A stretch of DNA of 64,000 nucleotides from Butyrivibrio sp. AE3009 (lineage in GTDB: Bacteria > Bacillota > Clostridia > Lachnospirales > Lachnospiraceae), in the NCBI RefSeq assembly GCF_000420845.1, contig NZ_ATVS01000016.1, positions 1-64,000 on the forward strand, read 5' to 3'. A program made the position numbers and the translations under genes. The notes below the pieces were generated by a model. The model did no database searches, had not been told where the DNA came from, and saw nothing but the letters and a program-made list of their open reading frames with translations. Below, one piece after another: positions 1 to 8,919 of the stretch (the first letter of the stretch is position 1; each line of letters opens with the position of its first letter).

Positions 1-16
1 TCCCGGTAGGAGTGAG

Positions 17-191
17 GGCTGTGGAGTGGCGGTGTGCTGTGCACATTTCTAAAGCGATTGTCAAACCATGGAGATCAGACCTGGTAATCTTCAAGTGCCT
101 TATGCACGCGAAGATTACCGCTTAGGGCTGATCGGAATGTTCGGTTTGATGAGCTTTATAAATGTGCACAGCACACCGCCACTCCACAGCC
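17..191. repeat. Long interrupted palindrome 1 with conserved apex
   Basis: The outer arms 17-48 and 160-191 are a perfect 32-base inverted repeat. Inside them further pairing is visible: 51-55 with 153-157, 61-67 with 143-149, 73-78 with 128-133, and a perfect 10-bp stem 83-92 with 110-119. The apex at 94-108 reads AGTGCCTTATGCACG and can form a GTGC/GCAC mini-stem with a CTTAT loop. The same 15-mer crowns palindromes at 12843-12985 (opposite strand) and 21282-21460, whose arms are unrelated in sequence. The element starts 17 bases after the fucosyltransferase stop codon, so it occupies that gene's 3' flank. No T-run follows the arm, so it is not a classical intrinsic terminator. Function is unknown. 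Confidence 0.85.
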
Positions 192-208
192 CGGACCCCA
201 TCCCCGGG

Positions 209-1081
209 TTAGATCGCCATTTTTGTCATTCTGTCGGTATAGATGTCATCCATATCGCGGTTGTTGATCCATTTATTGGGTACGATCACCATCTTCTCCG
301 GGCTATCATTCAGCCACGCCGACCACCAGCTAAAGGACGAATTCGCGCATATATGATGCTTGCATGAACTCATCAGCAGCATCTCCGCAATATCCGTATT
401 CTCCTTCTCTGCCAGCTCAACCACGAAGAAATTCGGTCCCCTGAAGTGGTTTCTGCACCACTCCTTGTCATCAGTAAAGATGAAGAACACCGCACTTGGA
501 TACTGACTCCTTATCCTGTCAATCGCACCCTTGTAATACTTCTCCGTGCACAGATTGTGGATATGGTTGTGCTCCTCATCGATGTAATCGGTTCTTCTGA
601 TATGGAGACTCACTGACTGGCAGCACTCAATCTGCTGAAGCGTAGCCCAGCTGGCTGAATCCGTCATGATCTCCTGGGGTCTCTTCTGGAATTCCTGGCG
701 AAGCTGCGCGATAACATCCTCGTTCCTGAAATACTTATCGCTCTGCCAGTAGCCCACAAGATAGGCCTCGTCAAGCTCAAGGATATCGGGATTAAAGGTT
801 CCTGATTCCTCATCTATTCTGCAGGTCTTCCTGCCTGTCAATTTCCTTCTGATACGACTGAAGATATCCATCTTGGAATCGGTGAGTTTAACCACTTCCT
901 CCCTGGTCGCTCTGTCGTATTCAATTCCGAATCTCTGAAGTACCGGGGTTCTCAGCTCGTCGTCAACAAATCCCGTAACGTCATCGATCTTAACTTCTTT
1001 ACCCCTGCTGCGCAGTTCCTTATAAAGAGCGTACTGGAACATCTGATTCCCCAGACCACCCTTAAGCTGAATGATAATCAT
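209..1081 (-). CDS. Alpha-1,2-fucosyltransferase, GT11 family
   Basis: Predicted to move L-fucose from GDP-fucose onto a sugar acceptor during glycan assembly in the cytoplasm. The 290-residue protein opens with the family signature GGLGNQMFQYALY (residues 8-20) and carries the GDP-fucose-binding motif HIRRTDY at residues 160-166; the C-terminal NSSFSWWSAWL segment is also typical of GT11. I chose the ATG at 1081, preceded by GAGGGG; an in-frame TTG at 1099 would add six residues. It is the last gene of the left-hand transcription unit. The donor pathway (gmd and fcl) lies 60 kb away at the other end of the locus, which supports reading the whole window as one functional cluster. Family assignment is firm; the linkage formed is inferred from the family. 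Confidence 0.93.
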   Translation of the reverse strand: MIIIQLKGGLGNQMFQYALYKELRSRGKEVKIDDVTGFVDDELRTPVLQRFGIEYDRATREEVVKLTDSKMDIFSRIRRKLTGRKTCRIDEESGTFNPDILELDEAYLVGYWQSDKYFRNEDVIAQLRQEFQKRPQEIMTDSASWATLQQIECCQSVSLHIRRTDYIDEEHNHIHNLCTEKYYKGAIDRIRSQYPSAVFFIFTDDKEWCRNHFRGPNFFVVELAEKENTDIAEMLLMSSCKHHICANSSFSWWSAWLNDSPEKMVIVPNKWINNRDMDDIYTDRMTKMAI

Positions 1082-1147
1082 AAATACATGGCCCCTCAAC
1101 CGAAAAAACTCAATATATTCCTAATCATTATAACCTACAATAGCCTA

Positions 1148-3037
1148 TTACTCAACGTTTCCGATATACTCGTTCTCATACCACTGCTGGAACATGAGAA
1201 TGTACCAGATCTCAATCCTGTAGATACCCTTCTGTGTGAAGTCCTCCCACATGCGCTTAACCACCGCAGGATCCAGGATTCCCTGAGCCTTTAACTTGTT
1301 CTCCTCGATAAGATTCTCTGCCCACTCCCTAAGGCCCTTGTCCTTAAGCCAGGTGTCTATGGGAATTGCGAAGCCCTTCTTTGGTCTCTCCATCATTTCC
1401 CTGGGCACATATTTGTACAGAACGTCCCTAAGAACCAATTTGCCCGTCTGTCCGTCGTTCAGATAGTCAATTGGAAGCCTCCAGGCAAATTCCACCAGAT
1501 CTCTGTCCAGCATAGGAACTCTTGTCTCAAGAGACACCGCCATGGCTGTCCTGTCCACCTTCACCAGAATATCATCGGGATGGTACACCAGCATATCCAT
1601 CAGCATGCACTGATGATTAACTTCATCCATCGGTATCTTCTCAAGCTCTGTGTACTTATATGGTAAAACAGTCTGTGACAGTGCTATCTTCTTGGTCAGA
1701 GGATCCGTCTCATGCTCCAGCCTGTGAATATCGCCGGGGCCCTTGGCTCCAAGGAGCGTACCCTTAATCCTGTAGATGTCCTTTTTGGCGAGAGGGCTGT
1801 GAAGCACCAGCGCACTGGCGGGCTTTCTGATAAAATACGGAATATTCTTCATCTTGCCCCATATTCTTGATACGGAGTTATAAGAGGTATATCCGCAAAA
1901 AAGCTCATCTCCCGCATCACCGGAGAGGGACACCGTAACATGATCCCTTGTCATCTTACTTACAAGGAAAGTCGGTATCTGTGATGAATCCGCAAAGGGC
2001 TCACCAAACATAGAAGCAAGCTTGGGGACAACGGCCTTGGCATCATTCTCTGTGATATACAGCTCTGTGTGATCTGTTCCAAGGTGCGCCGCGATCTCTT
2101 TGGCATAAACCGCCTCATTGTACTCCTTCTGCTCCATACCGATGGTGAAGGTGCGAACCTTGCCCGGCGCAAGATCCTGCATAAGAGATACGATAGTGCT
2201 GGAATCTATGCCCGCTGACAGGAAAGCTCCGACAGGAACATCAGCCACCATCTGATCCTTGATGGAGGCCTTAAGGAGTCTCTCCAGCTCATCCGCAGCT
2301 TCTTTCCTGCTGCCTGTGAAGGGATTCTCCTGACCTTTTCTGGCTACCTCATACATGGACCAGTAGGGATAAGTCTTATACTCAAGTGTATTTACATCAA
2401 GTTCCAGAATACATCCGGCTTCCAACTTGTTAATACCCTCGTAAACAGAATAGGGTGCAGGAATATAGCCTTCTGTAAAATAAATATCCAGAACCCCTGT
2501 GTTTATCTTGTTATCAAAACCCTCAACAACTCGAAGGCATCCAATGTCGGAAGCAAATCCGAAGGCACCTGCCACCTTGCCATAGTACAGGGGCTTTTCT
2601 CCAACTCTGTCCCTTGCAAGGGTAATGGTATTTTTCTCCTTGTCGTAGACAGCAAGTGCGAACATGCCCTTACTCATGGTCAGGGCTTCCTTGATGCCGT
2701 AGGCTTCTATAGCTTCTATCAGAACCTCTGTGTCCGAAGTGGACCTGAAGGTGCTAACCTTGCCCTCTCTTACGAGCCTGTCCTTGATCTCTTTGTTGTT
2801 ATAGATCTCGCCGTTGTAGACCATTACAGTCTTTCCGGAAGCTGATACGAAGGGCTGAGCTCCGTTCTTGGACAGATCCACAATGGACAGTCTCCTGTGT
2901 CCCAGCGCCACATTCCCGTCGTCGCTTACGAATATTCCGCCATCGTCGGGGCCTCTGTGGAGCATGCGCTCGTTCATTCTGTGAATGTTCTCTCCCGCAT
3001 CGCCCTTGTATTTAATAAGTCCTGCTATTCCGCACAT
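1148..3037 (-). CDS. asnB: Asparagine-synthetase-like glutamine amidotransferase (first copy)
   Basis: Two-domain AsnB family enzyme of 629 residues. The N-terminal class II glutaminase domain starts MCGIAG, giving the catalytic Cys2, and contains HRGPDD and YNGEIYN. The C-terminal synthetase domain has an ATP PP-loop at residues 274-280 that reads SAGIDSS, where the family usually has SGGxDSS, so the second residue is changed. The later SLSGDAGDELFCGY block is intact. In sugar clusters such enzymes (for example WbpS) are proposed to amidate uronic acid carboxyls rather than to make asparagine. That fits the UDP-GalNAcA-type dehydrogenase at 15633-16949. RBS GAAGAGG sits before the ATG. A second, only moderately similar copy lies at 6943-8823. 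The family is certain; the substrate is inferred. Confidence 0.9.
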   Translation of the reverse strand: MCGIAGLIKYKGDAGENIHRMNERMLHRGPDDGGIFVSDDGNVALGHRRLSIVDLSKNGAQPFVSASGKTVMVYNGEIYNNKEIKDRLVREGKVSTFRSTSDTEVLIEAIEAYGIKEALTMSKGMFALAVYDKEKNTITLARDRVGEKPLYYGKVAGAFGFASDIGCLRVVEGFDNKINTGVLDIYFTEGYIPAPYSVYEGINKLEAGCILELDVNTLEYKTYPYWSMYEVARKGQENPFTGSRKEAADELERLLKASIKDQMVADVPVGAFLSAGIDSSTIVSLMQDLAPGKVRTFTIGMEQKEYNEAVYAKEIAAHLGTDHTELYITENDAKAVVPKLASMFGEPFADSSQIPTFLVSKMTRDHVTVSLSGDAGDELFCGYTSYNSVSRIWGKMKNIPYFIRKPASALVLHSPLAKKDIYRIKGTLLGAKGPGDIHRLEHETDPLTKKIALSQTVLPYKYTELEKIPMDEVNHQCMLMDMLVYHPDDILVKVDRTAMAVSLETRVPMLDRDLVEFAWRLPIDYLNDGQTGKLVLRDVLYKYVPREMMERPKKGFAIPIDTWLKDKGLREWAENLIEENKLKAQGILDPAVVKRMWEDFTQKGIYRIEIWYILMFQQWYENEYIGNVE

Positions 3038-3054
3038 ATTAGCCTCTTCTCCCC

Positions 3055-4143
3055 CTAGTTTGCAAGGAGCTTGTTGTAATCGTAGTTTTCAAACAGCTCT
3101 TTTTCATCCTCCAGATACTGCTTGTAGTTATCTTTGGTTATTCTATCATATGTGGCCTCTCCTGAAACCTCTGCCTGTGTCATTTTGTCCATCAAAAGGT
3201 CATTGACCTCAGCGCAGTAATGGGCCGGATCCCTGTAATTATCAAGGTTTTCGGTGATGTCGGTATAAAAAGAGAAGCTGTAAATATGGATGTTGTCGCA
3301 TTCCAGCATCTGCTCTATGGCAGCTTTTTTGCCCTCCAGCATAGCTGAGAGAGCCCCTTCGCTTCTGATACTTCCCCAGTAAGCCATGGAATAGGGCGGG
3401 AAGAAATAAATGAAAGTGGTCTCCGGATGGTTCCTTGCAAGGGCTACCACGTTCTGTTCGATATTACCCTGAAGAGTGGCCATAGCTCTCGGATTGACCT
3501 CCTCCTGCTGGGGCGCATCAAAACCGGCAATACCCATCAGCACATATTCTCTGCCATACACGTTGTCATTGTCTGTATAGCTGTATTCATCAAAATCGGT
3601 ATATCCCGCCGCGTCGCCTTTTACCATATGTCCCAGAACAGGCAGCGTATAATTGATGACAACGTCCCTGTTCAGCAGATACTTCACATCGTTGAAGGGG
3701 TTGCGGTCCGTGAGATAATCCGGATAATCACCCATATCCTCTCGAAGTACATCCTTATCTCTGAATAAAAGAGAATAATCAAGGGGCCTTAATACGTATC
3801 TGACGCTGTGGCCGGATTCATAAGCTACCTTCAGATTATCGTTAATCTCCTTGTAGGTTGCACCTGAGTAGCACACCTTGACAGACCTGGTATTCATGGC
3901 ATCATCAAACCGTGAAGTCTTGAAATTCTCAGCCATAGAGGTTCCCGTAACAATGCTGTCATAATAGAAATGCCTTGTAATGCCGTCGTTCTGGGATCTC
4001 TGGTCATAGAGCCTGTAATATAAATCCGGATTGGGAGCCCTGTAATGGAAAAAGGGGTCCACAACGAAGACGGTACCCGCCAGCACCGCCAACACTGCAA
4101 TAATCAATATGAGGCTTGATAAAAAGAATTTTTTGCCTGTCAT
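3055..4143 (-). CDS. SGNH-hydrolase-like protein, partner of the MBOAT acyltransferase
   Basis: A 362-residue protein with one N-terminal membrane anchor (residues about 4-27) followed by an extracytoplasmic domain. That domain carries YDSIVTGTSMAENF, in which GTS sits where SGNH/GDSL enzymes have their nucleophile block, and a late RDPAHYCAEVND segment resembling the DxxH block. The gene lies 17 bases downstream of an AlgI-like MBOAT gene. This pairing is the standard arrangement for O-acetylation of extracellular polysaccharides (compare AlgI with AlgX/AlgJ and the DltB/DltD logic). I infer that it receives or transfers acyl groups outside the membrane. ATG at 4143 follows GAGG; an in-frame TTG at 4155 is less likely. 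No specific gene name can be given. Confidence 0.75.
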   Translation of the reverse strand: MTGKKFFLSSLILIIAVLAVLAGTVFVVDPFFHYRAPNPDLYYRLYDQRSQNDGITRHFYYDSIVTGTSMAENFKTSRFDDAMNTRSVKVCYSGATYKEINDNLKVAYESGHSVRYVLRPLDYSLLFRDKDVLREDMGDYPDYLTDRNPFNDVKYLLNRDVVINYTLPVLGHMVKGDAAGYTDFDEYSYTDNDNVYGREYVLMGIAGFDAPQQEEVNPRAMATLQGNIEQNVVALARNHPETTFIYFFPPYSMAYWGSIRSEGALSAMLEGKKAAIEQMLECDNIHIYSFSFYTDITENLDNYRDPAHYCAEVNDLLMDKMTQAEVSGEATYDRITKDNYKQYLEDEKELFENYDYNKLLAN

Positions 4144-4160
4144 CACAATCCTCAAAACAA

Positions 4161-5681
4161 TCAGAAATTAGAATACAAAAACGTGGAGACTCTGCTAAGT
4201 GACACCACGCAGATAACGAATATCACGCTTGTTACGATGACATTCGATATATTTTTCCTGTACCTGCACTCTCCCGTATTTGGGAAAAACAGTACCATCA
4301 CCAGGGATGCTGCCATCACAGCTACAGTACAGAATCCAAGGGTGAACATATCCGAAGGATCCGCTCCGACAGCTGCGAACAGATACCTTATCTTTGGTAT
4401 TCTGAAGCTCTCAAGAAGCTCTGTCCTGATATCGTAGTTATATACCGTAAGTCTCTTCATCAGCTGAATGAACTGGGTAATGCTATCTGACCTGAACAGA
4501 AGCCATGCCACATTTACGATAATGAAGGTCACAAGCCAGGATACAGCCTTGATAATGCCGGTAAATACAGGAGCCGCCGGCAGCTTTTTTGCCCCCGACA
4601 CTATACTCTCATACAGTCCCTTCCCTGCTCTGTTGATGCACTGGAAGAATCCGTGAATTACGCCCCAGAGGATGAAAGTCCAGTTGGCGCCGTGCCAGAT
4701 ACCGCTTATCAGGAACACTGTCATGATGTTGAGATAGGTCCTTGCGGTTCCCTTTCTGTTGCCGCCAAGGGGAATGTAGATATATCTGGTCAGGAAGTTT
4801 GTAAGTGACATGTGCCACCGCTTCCAGAAATCCGTGATGGACAGTGCCTTGTAGGGCGAATTAAAGTTCATCGGCAGCTCAATGTTGAACATAGATGAAA
4901 CACCGATCGCCATATCGCTGTAGCCCGAGAAGTCAAAGTATATCTGGAAAGTATAAGCCAGCATCACAATAAGGATCTCCGGCGGTGTCAGCGCACCCTC
5001 ACCCACAGCGATGATCCCTGCCTGGGTAAAGCCGTAGTCCACAGCCCCTGCGAACATATCTGCTATAAGCACCTTCTTGGCAAGGCCCCTTGTGAACATC
5101 ATAAGTCCCCTGGAGAGGTTATCGTAATTTACTCTGTAATTCTTGCTGTCATTAAACTGCGGAATAATCTGGGAATGCAGCACTATAGGGCCCTGCACCA
5201 GCTGTGGGAAAAAGGACACAAACAGCGCATAGTCCACAAAATCATCCCCACTTGTATTTCCTTTGTATACATCCACGAGAAAGGCGATCTGCTGGAAGGT
5301 AAAGAAACTGATACCAATGGGCAGGAACACATTTCGCATATTGAAATCCGTTCCGAAGGCTGCATTGATATTGGTTATAAAGAAATTCTTGTATTTAAAA
5401 TAAAAGATCATGCCTACGTTAAAGAGAATCCCCATCGTAAGCACGGTTTTTCTTGTCTTGCCGCTGCTGTCCTTAATCCCTTTTGCGAAGCAGTAGTTGG
5501 CTACTATGCTAAGGCTGATGGCGATAAGGTACAACACGTTAAAATAGTCGTAGAACCACAGCGACATCACAAGCAGATATATCTTAGCCGGCTTTTCCAT
5601 GCCCAGCCTGTGAAGTCCGAAGTACCCAATAAGCGTAAGGGGCAGAAAAAACAATATGAAAATATATGAATTAAACTGCAT
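4161..5681 (-). CDS. MBOAT family O-acyltransferase (AlgI-like)
   Basis: Polytopic membrane protein of 506 residues of the membrane-bound O-acyltransferase family. It is predicted to pass an acyl (usually acetyl) group across the membrane for modification of exported polysaccharide. Recognisable blocks are FFPQLVQGPI, YFDFSGYSDMAIG, NFNSPYKALSITDFWKRWHMSL and SGIWHGANWTFILWG; the last contains the family's invariant histidine in a WHG motif. Length and topology (about ten hydrophobic segments) match AlgI/PatA-type members. RBS AAAGGG precedes the ATG. It lies 7 bases downstream of a GT4 gene and 17 bases upstream of its probable SGNH partner, so the three are co-transcribed. The acceptor sugar is unknown. 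Confidence 0.92.
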   Translation of the reverse strand: MQFNSYIFILFFLPLTLIGYFGLHRLGMEKPAKIYLLVMSLWFYDYFNVLYLIAISLSIVANYCFAKGIKDSSGKTRKTVLTMGILFNVGMIFYFKYKNFFITNINAAFGTDFNMRNVFLPIGISFFTFQQIAFLVDVYKGNTSGDDFVDYALFVSFFPQLVQGPIVLHSQIIPQFNDSKNYRVNYDNLSRGLMMFTRGLAKKVLIADMFAGAVDYGFTQAGIIAVGEGALTPPEILIVMLAYTFQIYFDFSGYSDMAIGVSSMFNIELPMNFNSPYKALSITDFWKRWHMSLTNFLTRYIYIPLGGNRKGTARTYLNIMTVFLISGIWHGANWTFILWGVIHGFFQCINRAGKGLYESIVSGAKKLPAAPVFTGIIKAVSWLVTFIIVNVAWLLFRSDSITQFIQLMKRLTVYNYDIRTELLESFRIPKIRYLFAAVGADPSDMFTLGFCTVAVMAASLVMVLFFPNTGECRYRKNISNVIVTSVIFVICVVSLSRVSTFLYSNF

Positions 5682-5687
5682 AAAAAC

Positions 5688-6905
5688 TTACCCTTTCAGG
5701 ATACCTTGAAAATATTCTTCCCATTTCCTGTAGGATGCCTCGGGAGAGTATTTCTCCTGTACCTTGGTGGCATTCATACCGATCTTTTCCGCAAAGTCCT
5801 TGTCACCCAGGATCCTGAGCATTGCTGACTTGAGAGCAGCCTTGTCATCCACAGGGATAAGAATGCCGTTCTCGCCATCCTTAATAAGGTCCCTGGGTCC
5901 GCCGCAGGGGCAGTCCGTGGAAATGCAGGGAAGCCCCAGTGCCATGGCTTCAATAAGGGCGTTGGGACTTCCTTCCTGTCTGGAAGCAAGGACAAAGAGG
6001 TCAGCCTTCTCGATATGTTCTGCCACGTTGCTGACCATTCCTACGAATACTACATTTTTGTCTATTCCGAGAGCTATGGCCTTGCGCTGGAGCTTCAGCC
6101 TGTCGGGGCCATCGCCGTAGATCTTGAACACCAGGTTCTTGTAGCCTTCCTTAACTACCTCTGCAAAGACCTCCATAACCATGGAGTGATTCTTGTTCTC
6201 ATCAAGTCTTCCCACCATTACGATGCTGCCTTCTCTGTCGCCCACATAGCGCTTACGAAGAAATGCCGGATTGATGGCATTGGGAAGGATAGTACATTTT
6301 TTTCTGATATGCGGAGGAAAAAACTTCTTGGCATCCTCGGTCTGAACCACCACACCTGCTGCCTTGCCGAAGGTAGCCAGCATTCCGCTCTTAAGAGCCA
6401 TGGTGTCGTACTCCATGTGGGGGTCAGCTCTCACCGATACCACCACCTTGATATCCTCTCTGGTGGCGGTGGACAGTGCCATTATATTGTTTTTGCCGAT
6501 AAAGCTAAGGATCAGATCCGGCTTAAGCTCTTTCCAGATCGCAGTGAGCTTGTCGCTCCTTTTCTTGAGGTTCTTGACTCTCCCCTCCTGCTCGCTTCTT
6601 AGCAGTGCGGAAAAATATCTCCTGATTCCGCCGGGCTCATTCCCCTCAGGATCCACCCAGGCAGGACCTTCCTCCGTATCGGCTACAAGGACTGCGCCGT
6701 CGTGCCCTGCAGGAACTACCTTCCAGGCTGCGTGCTTAACCTCATATTCCTCCGGTGCCAGATAGGTCGTAACCAGTGACACCTTATAGCCTTGTTCAAA
6801 AAAGTAATCCGCAAGGTTAACCATGACGCGCTCTGCGCCGCCCTTCTGAAGGGATCCGATGTACATGGCGATATGGGGTTTGTCCTTTTTAACGGGGTTA
6901 GTCAA
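5688..6905 (-). CDS. Glycosyltransferase family 4
   Basis: A 405-residue GT-B retaining glycosyltransferase. The N-terminal acceptor domain has GSLQKGGAERVMVNLADY (residues about 17-34). The C-terminal donor domain carries MVGRLDENKNHSMVMEVF and the E-x7-E region SRQEGSPNALIEAMALG, followed by a TDCPCGGPRDLI block shared with the neighbour at 8920-10032. The start is a TTG at 6905, placed six bases after a perfect AAGGAG; no ATG with an RBS is nearby. It is probably cytoplasmic and membrane-associated, adding one sugar to a lipid-linked repeat unit. The sugar transferred cannot be read from sequence. Confidence 0.9.
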   Translation of the reverse strand: MTNPVKKDKPHIAMYIGSLQKGGAERVMVNLADYFFEQGYKVSLVTTYLAPEEYEVKHAAWKVVPAGHDGAVLVADTEEGPAWVDPEGNEPGGIRRYFSALLRSEQEGRVKNLKKRSDKLTAIWKELKPDLILSFIGKNNIMALSTATREDIKVVVSVRADPHMEYDTMALKSGMLATFGKAAGVVVQTEDAKKFFPPHIRKKCTILPNAINPAFLRKRYVGDREGSIVMVGRLDENKNHSMVMEVFAEVVKEGYKNLVFKIYGDGPDRLKLQRKAIALGIDKNVVFVGMVSNVAEHIEKADLFVLASRQEGSPNALIEAMALGLPCISTDCPCGGPRDLIKDGENGILIPVDDKAALKSAMLRILGDKDFAEKIGMNATKVQEKYSPEASYRKWEEYFQGILKG

Positions 6906-6942
6906 TGTATTCTCCTTAGCCTGTAATTAGCATTTAATATGA

Positions 6943-8823
6943 TCAGATATTATAAAAACTGTACCACTGCTGGAAAATGAAGAAGGACCAGGCAATCTTG
7001 CTAAAGTTAGCTCCCGTTGCGGGGCCGCCGTCTCCTTTTACCACGTAGTCATTTATAAATTTCGAAACATAATCGCTGTCGAATATTCCCTGCTTCTTAA
7101 GAAAAGAAGTGCTGCTGAAGTCAAGGAGCTGCTCCTTAAGAGGGCCCCTGAGCCACTCGTCCATGGGAACTCCAAAGCCGGTCTTGGGTCTCTCCAGGAG
7201 CTCTCTTGGAATATAGTCGTAGGCGATATCCTTGAGGATGTGCTTCTTGTCGCCCTTGCAGTACTTGAACTTGTGAGGGATCCTGAAGGAATACTCCATA
7301 ACCTCAGTATCCATGATAGGGCATCTGGACTCCAGTGAGTACTTCATGGAAGCTCTGTCCATCTTCACCAGAATGTCCTCGGGAAGGTAAGTATCCATAT
7401 CAAGGAGCATACGCCTTACCTGGAAATTGTTAACTCCGTAGCTACTCTCAAAGGGGTACAGAATAGGAATTATATCCCTTGTATCCACGAAGGCTGCTGC
7501 CGCTTCTATATAGCTGCCGGACACCAGCTGGGTCTTGGTCTGTTTATCTCTGTTATTTGCCACAACCCTTACTCTGAAGGGCATCTTATCAAGGAGCTTG
7601 CCGCCGCCCACAGGAATCTGACCCACGCCGTAGGCAATGGCTCCGGGAATCTCCAGCATCTGGGCCTGAGCCACGTTGTCATATATGTTGTAGCCGCAGA
7701 AGAACTCATCTCCGCCGTCTCCTGACAGGGCTACCGTCACATCGTTTTTGGCCAGCTTACTTACCAGCATGGACGGGATCTGGGAATTGTCCGCAAAGGG
7801 CTCGTCGTAGTACTGGGGAATGCTGCTGACAAGCTCAAACATCTCCTTCTCGGAAATGTACAGCTCCGTATGATCACAGCCAAGGTGCTGTGCCACTTCC
7901 TTGGCATATTCCGCCTCGTTGTATCTCGGAACGTCAAAGCCTATGCAGAAAGTCTTAACAGGCTGATTCGAATGCTCCTGAGCGATAGCTGTAACCAGTG
8001 AGGAATCATAACCTCCTGACAAAAAAGTTCCCAGAGGAACGTCCGCTATCATTCTGTCCGCAACAGACTTCTTAAGTCTCTCCTTGAGGCCCTCTTTAGC
8101 CTCCTCATAGCTTCTTACAGGCTCCCGGGACTTCTCTGCGTACACCTTTTTGATATCCCAGTATTTCCACTTCTTGATCTCTCCGTTATGGAACTTCAGA
8201 ACTCCGCCGGCTTCAAGCTTGTACACATCCTTGAAGACCGTGTCCGGAGCGATGATATACTGCTGGAACAAAAACCTTGGAATCAGCTCGCGCCTGATCT
8301 CCCCCTTGAATCCGGGGCACTTCATAATGGGCTTAAGCTCTGAGGCAAAAACAATGTTCTCACCGTCTACCCAGTAAAAAAGAGGCTTCTTGCCTATGCG
8401 GTCACGGACAAGATATACGTCCTGAGTATCCCTGTCATAGATCGCCATGGCGAACATTCCGCTGATGTGGTCCACCATGTCGATGCCCCACTTAAGATAG
8501 GCTGCAAGGATGACCTCTGTGTCGCAGGTTGATTTAAAAGGATAATCGGAGAGCTCTTTTTTCAGCTCCAAAAAGTTGTAGATCTCTCCGTTATAGGTGA
8601 TTGTGAGCCTTCCGTCCGCCGAATGCATTGGCTGATGACCCAAAGGTGACAGATCAAGGATTGAGAGACGCCTCTGGGCAAAGCCGATACTGTAGCCGTC
8701 CTTTCCCTCATAGATCTCAACGCCGCTGTCATTGGGACCACGATGATACATGGTATCGTTCATGATCCGTAGCTCTTCTTCAGTTATTCTGTTTCTGGAA
8801 ATATATCCGCAAATTCCGCACAT
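6943..8823 (-). CDS. asnB: Asparagine-synthetase-like glutamine amidotransferase (second copy)
   Basis: AsnB family protein of 626 residues. It starts MCGICGYISR (catalytic Cys2), has YHRGPND and ITYNGEIYNF in the glutaminase domain, and an intact PP-loop SGGYDSS at residues 269-275 followed by ALSGDGGDEFFCGY. Length and order match the copy at 1148-3037, but the two differ throughout, so this is not a recent duplication. Within a polysaccharide cluster the likely job is transfer of glutamine-derived ammonia to a sugar carboxylate or a related acceptor, not asparagine supply; that is inference. The RBS is weak (GGAAACGAG about 12 bases before the ATG). It sits between two GT4 genes. Confidence 0.9.
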   Translation of the reverse strand: MCGICGYISRNRITEEELRIMNDTMYHRGPNDSGVEIYEGKDGYSIGFAQRRLSILDLSPLGHQPMHSADGRLTITYNGEIYNFLELKKELSDYPFKSTCDTEVILAAYLKWGIDMVDHISGMFAMAIYDRDTQDVYLVRDRIGKKPLFYWVDGENIVFASELKPIMKCPGFKGEIRRELIPRFLFQQYIIAPDTVFKDVYKLEAGGVLKFHNGEIKKWKYWDIKKVYAEKSREPVRSYEEAKEGLKERLKKSVADRMIADVPLGTFLSGGYDSSLVTAIAQEHSNQPVKTFCIGFDVPRYNEAEYAKEVAQHLGCDHTELYISEKEMFELVSSIPQYYDEPFADNSQIPSMLVSKLAKNDVTVALSGDGGDEFFCGYNIYDNVAQAQMLEIPGAIAYGVGQIPVGGGKLLDKMPFRVRVVANNRDKQTKTQLVSGSYIEAAAAFVDTRDIIPILYPFESSYGVNNFQVRRMLLDMDTYLPEDILVKMDRASMKYSLESRCPIMDTEVMEYSFRIPHKFKYCKGDKKHILKDIAYDYIPRELLERPKTGFGVPMDEWLRGPLKEQLLDFSSTSFLKKQGIFDSDYVSKFINDYVVKGDGGPATGANFSKIAWSFFIFQQWYSFYNI

Positions 8824-8919
8824 GTAGCTGCTCGTTTCCTATCGTTGGTTTCAGTTGCTGTTATCTATTGCTGATTTCTACTATTGTTATCTATCGTTGC
8901 TTTTGGTATCAGTGCGATC

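Noticed and set aside
17..191. Palindrome 1 as a simple intrinsic terminator
   Set aside because: There is no T-run after the arm on the transcribed strand and the structure is far longer than needed.
17..191. Palindromes 1-3 as MITEs or integron attC sites
   Set aside because: MITEs keep terminal repeats and attC sites keep boxes at the base of the stem; here the ends differ and only the apex is constant. No integrase or transposase is nearby.
68..367. 99-residue plus-strand frame over palindrome 1 and the GT11 3' end
   Set aside because: It crosses the palindrome and runs antisense to a certain gene; no RBS or family match.
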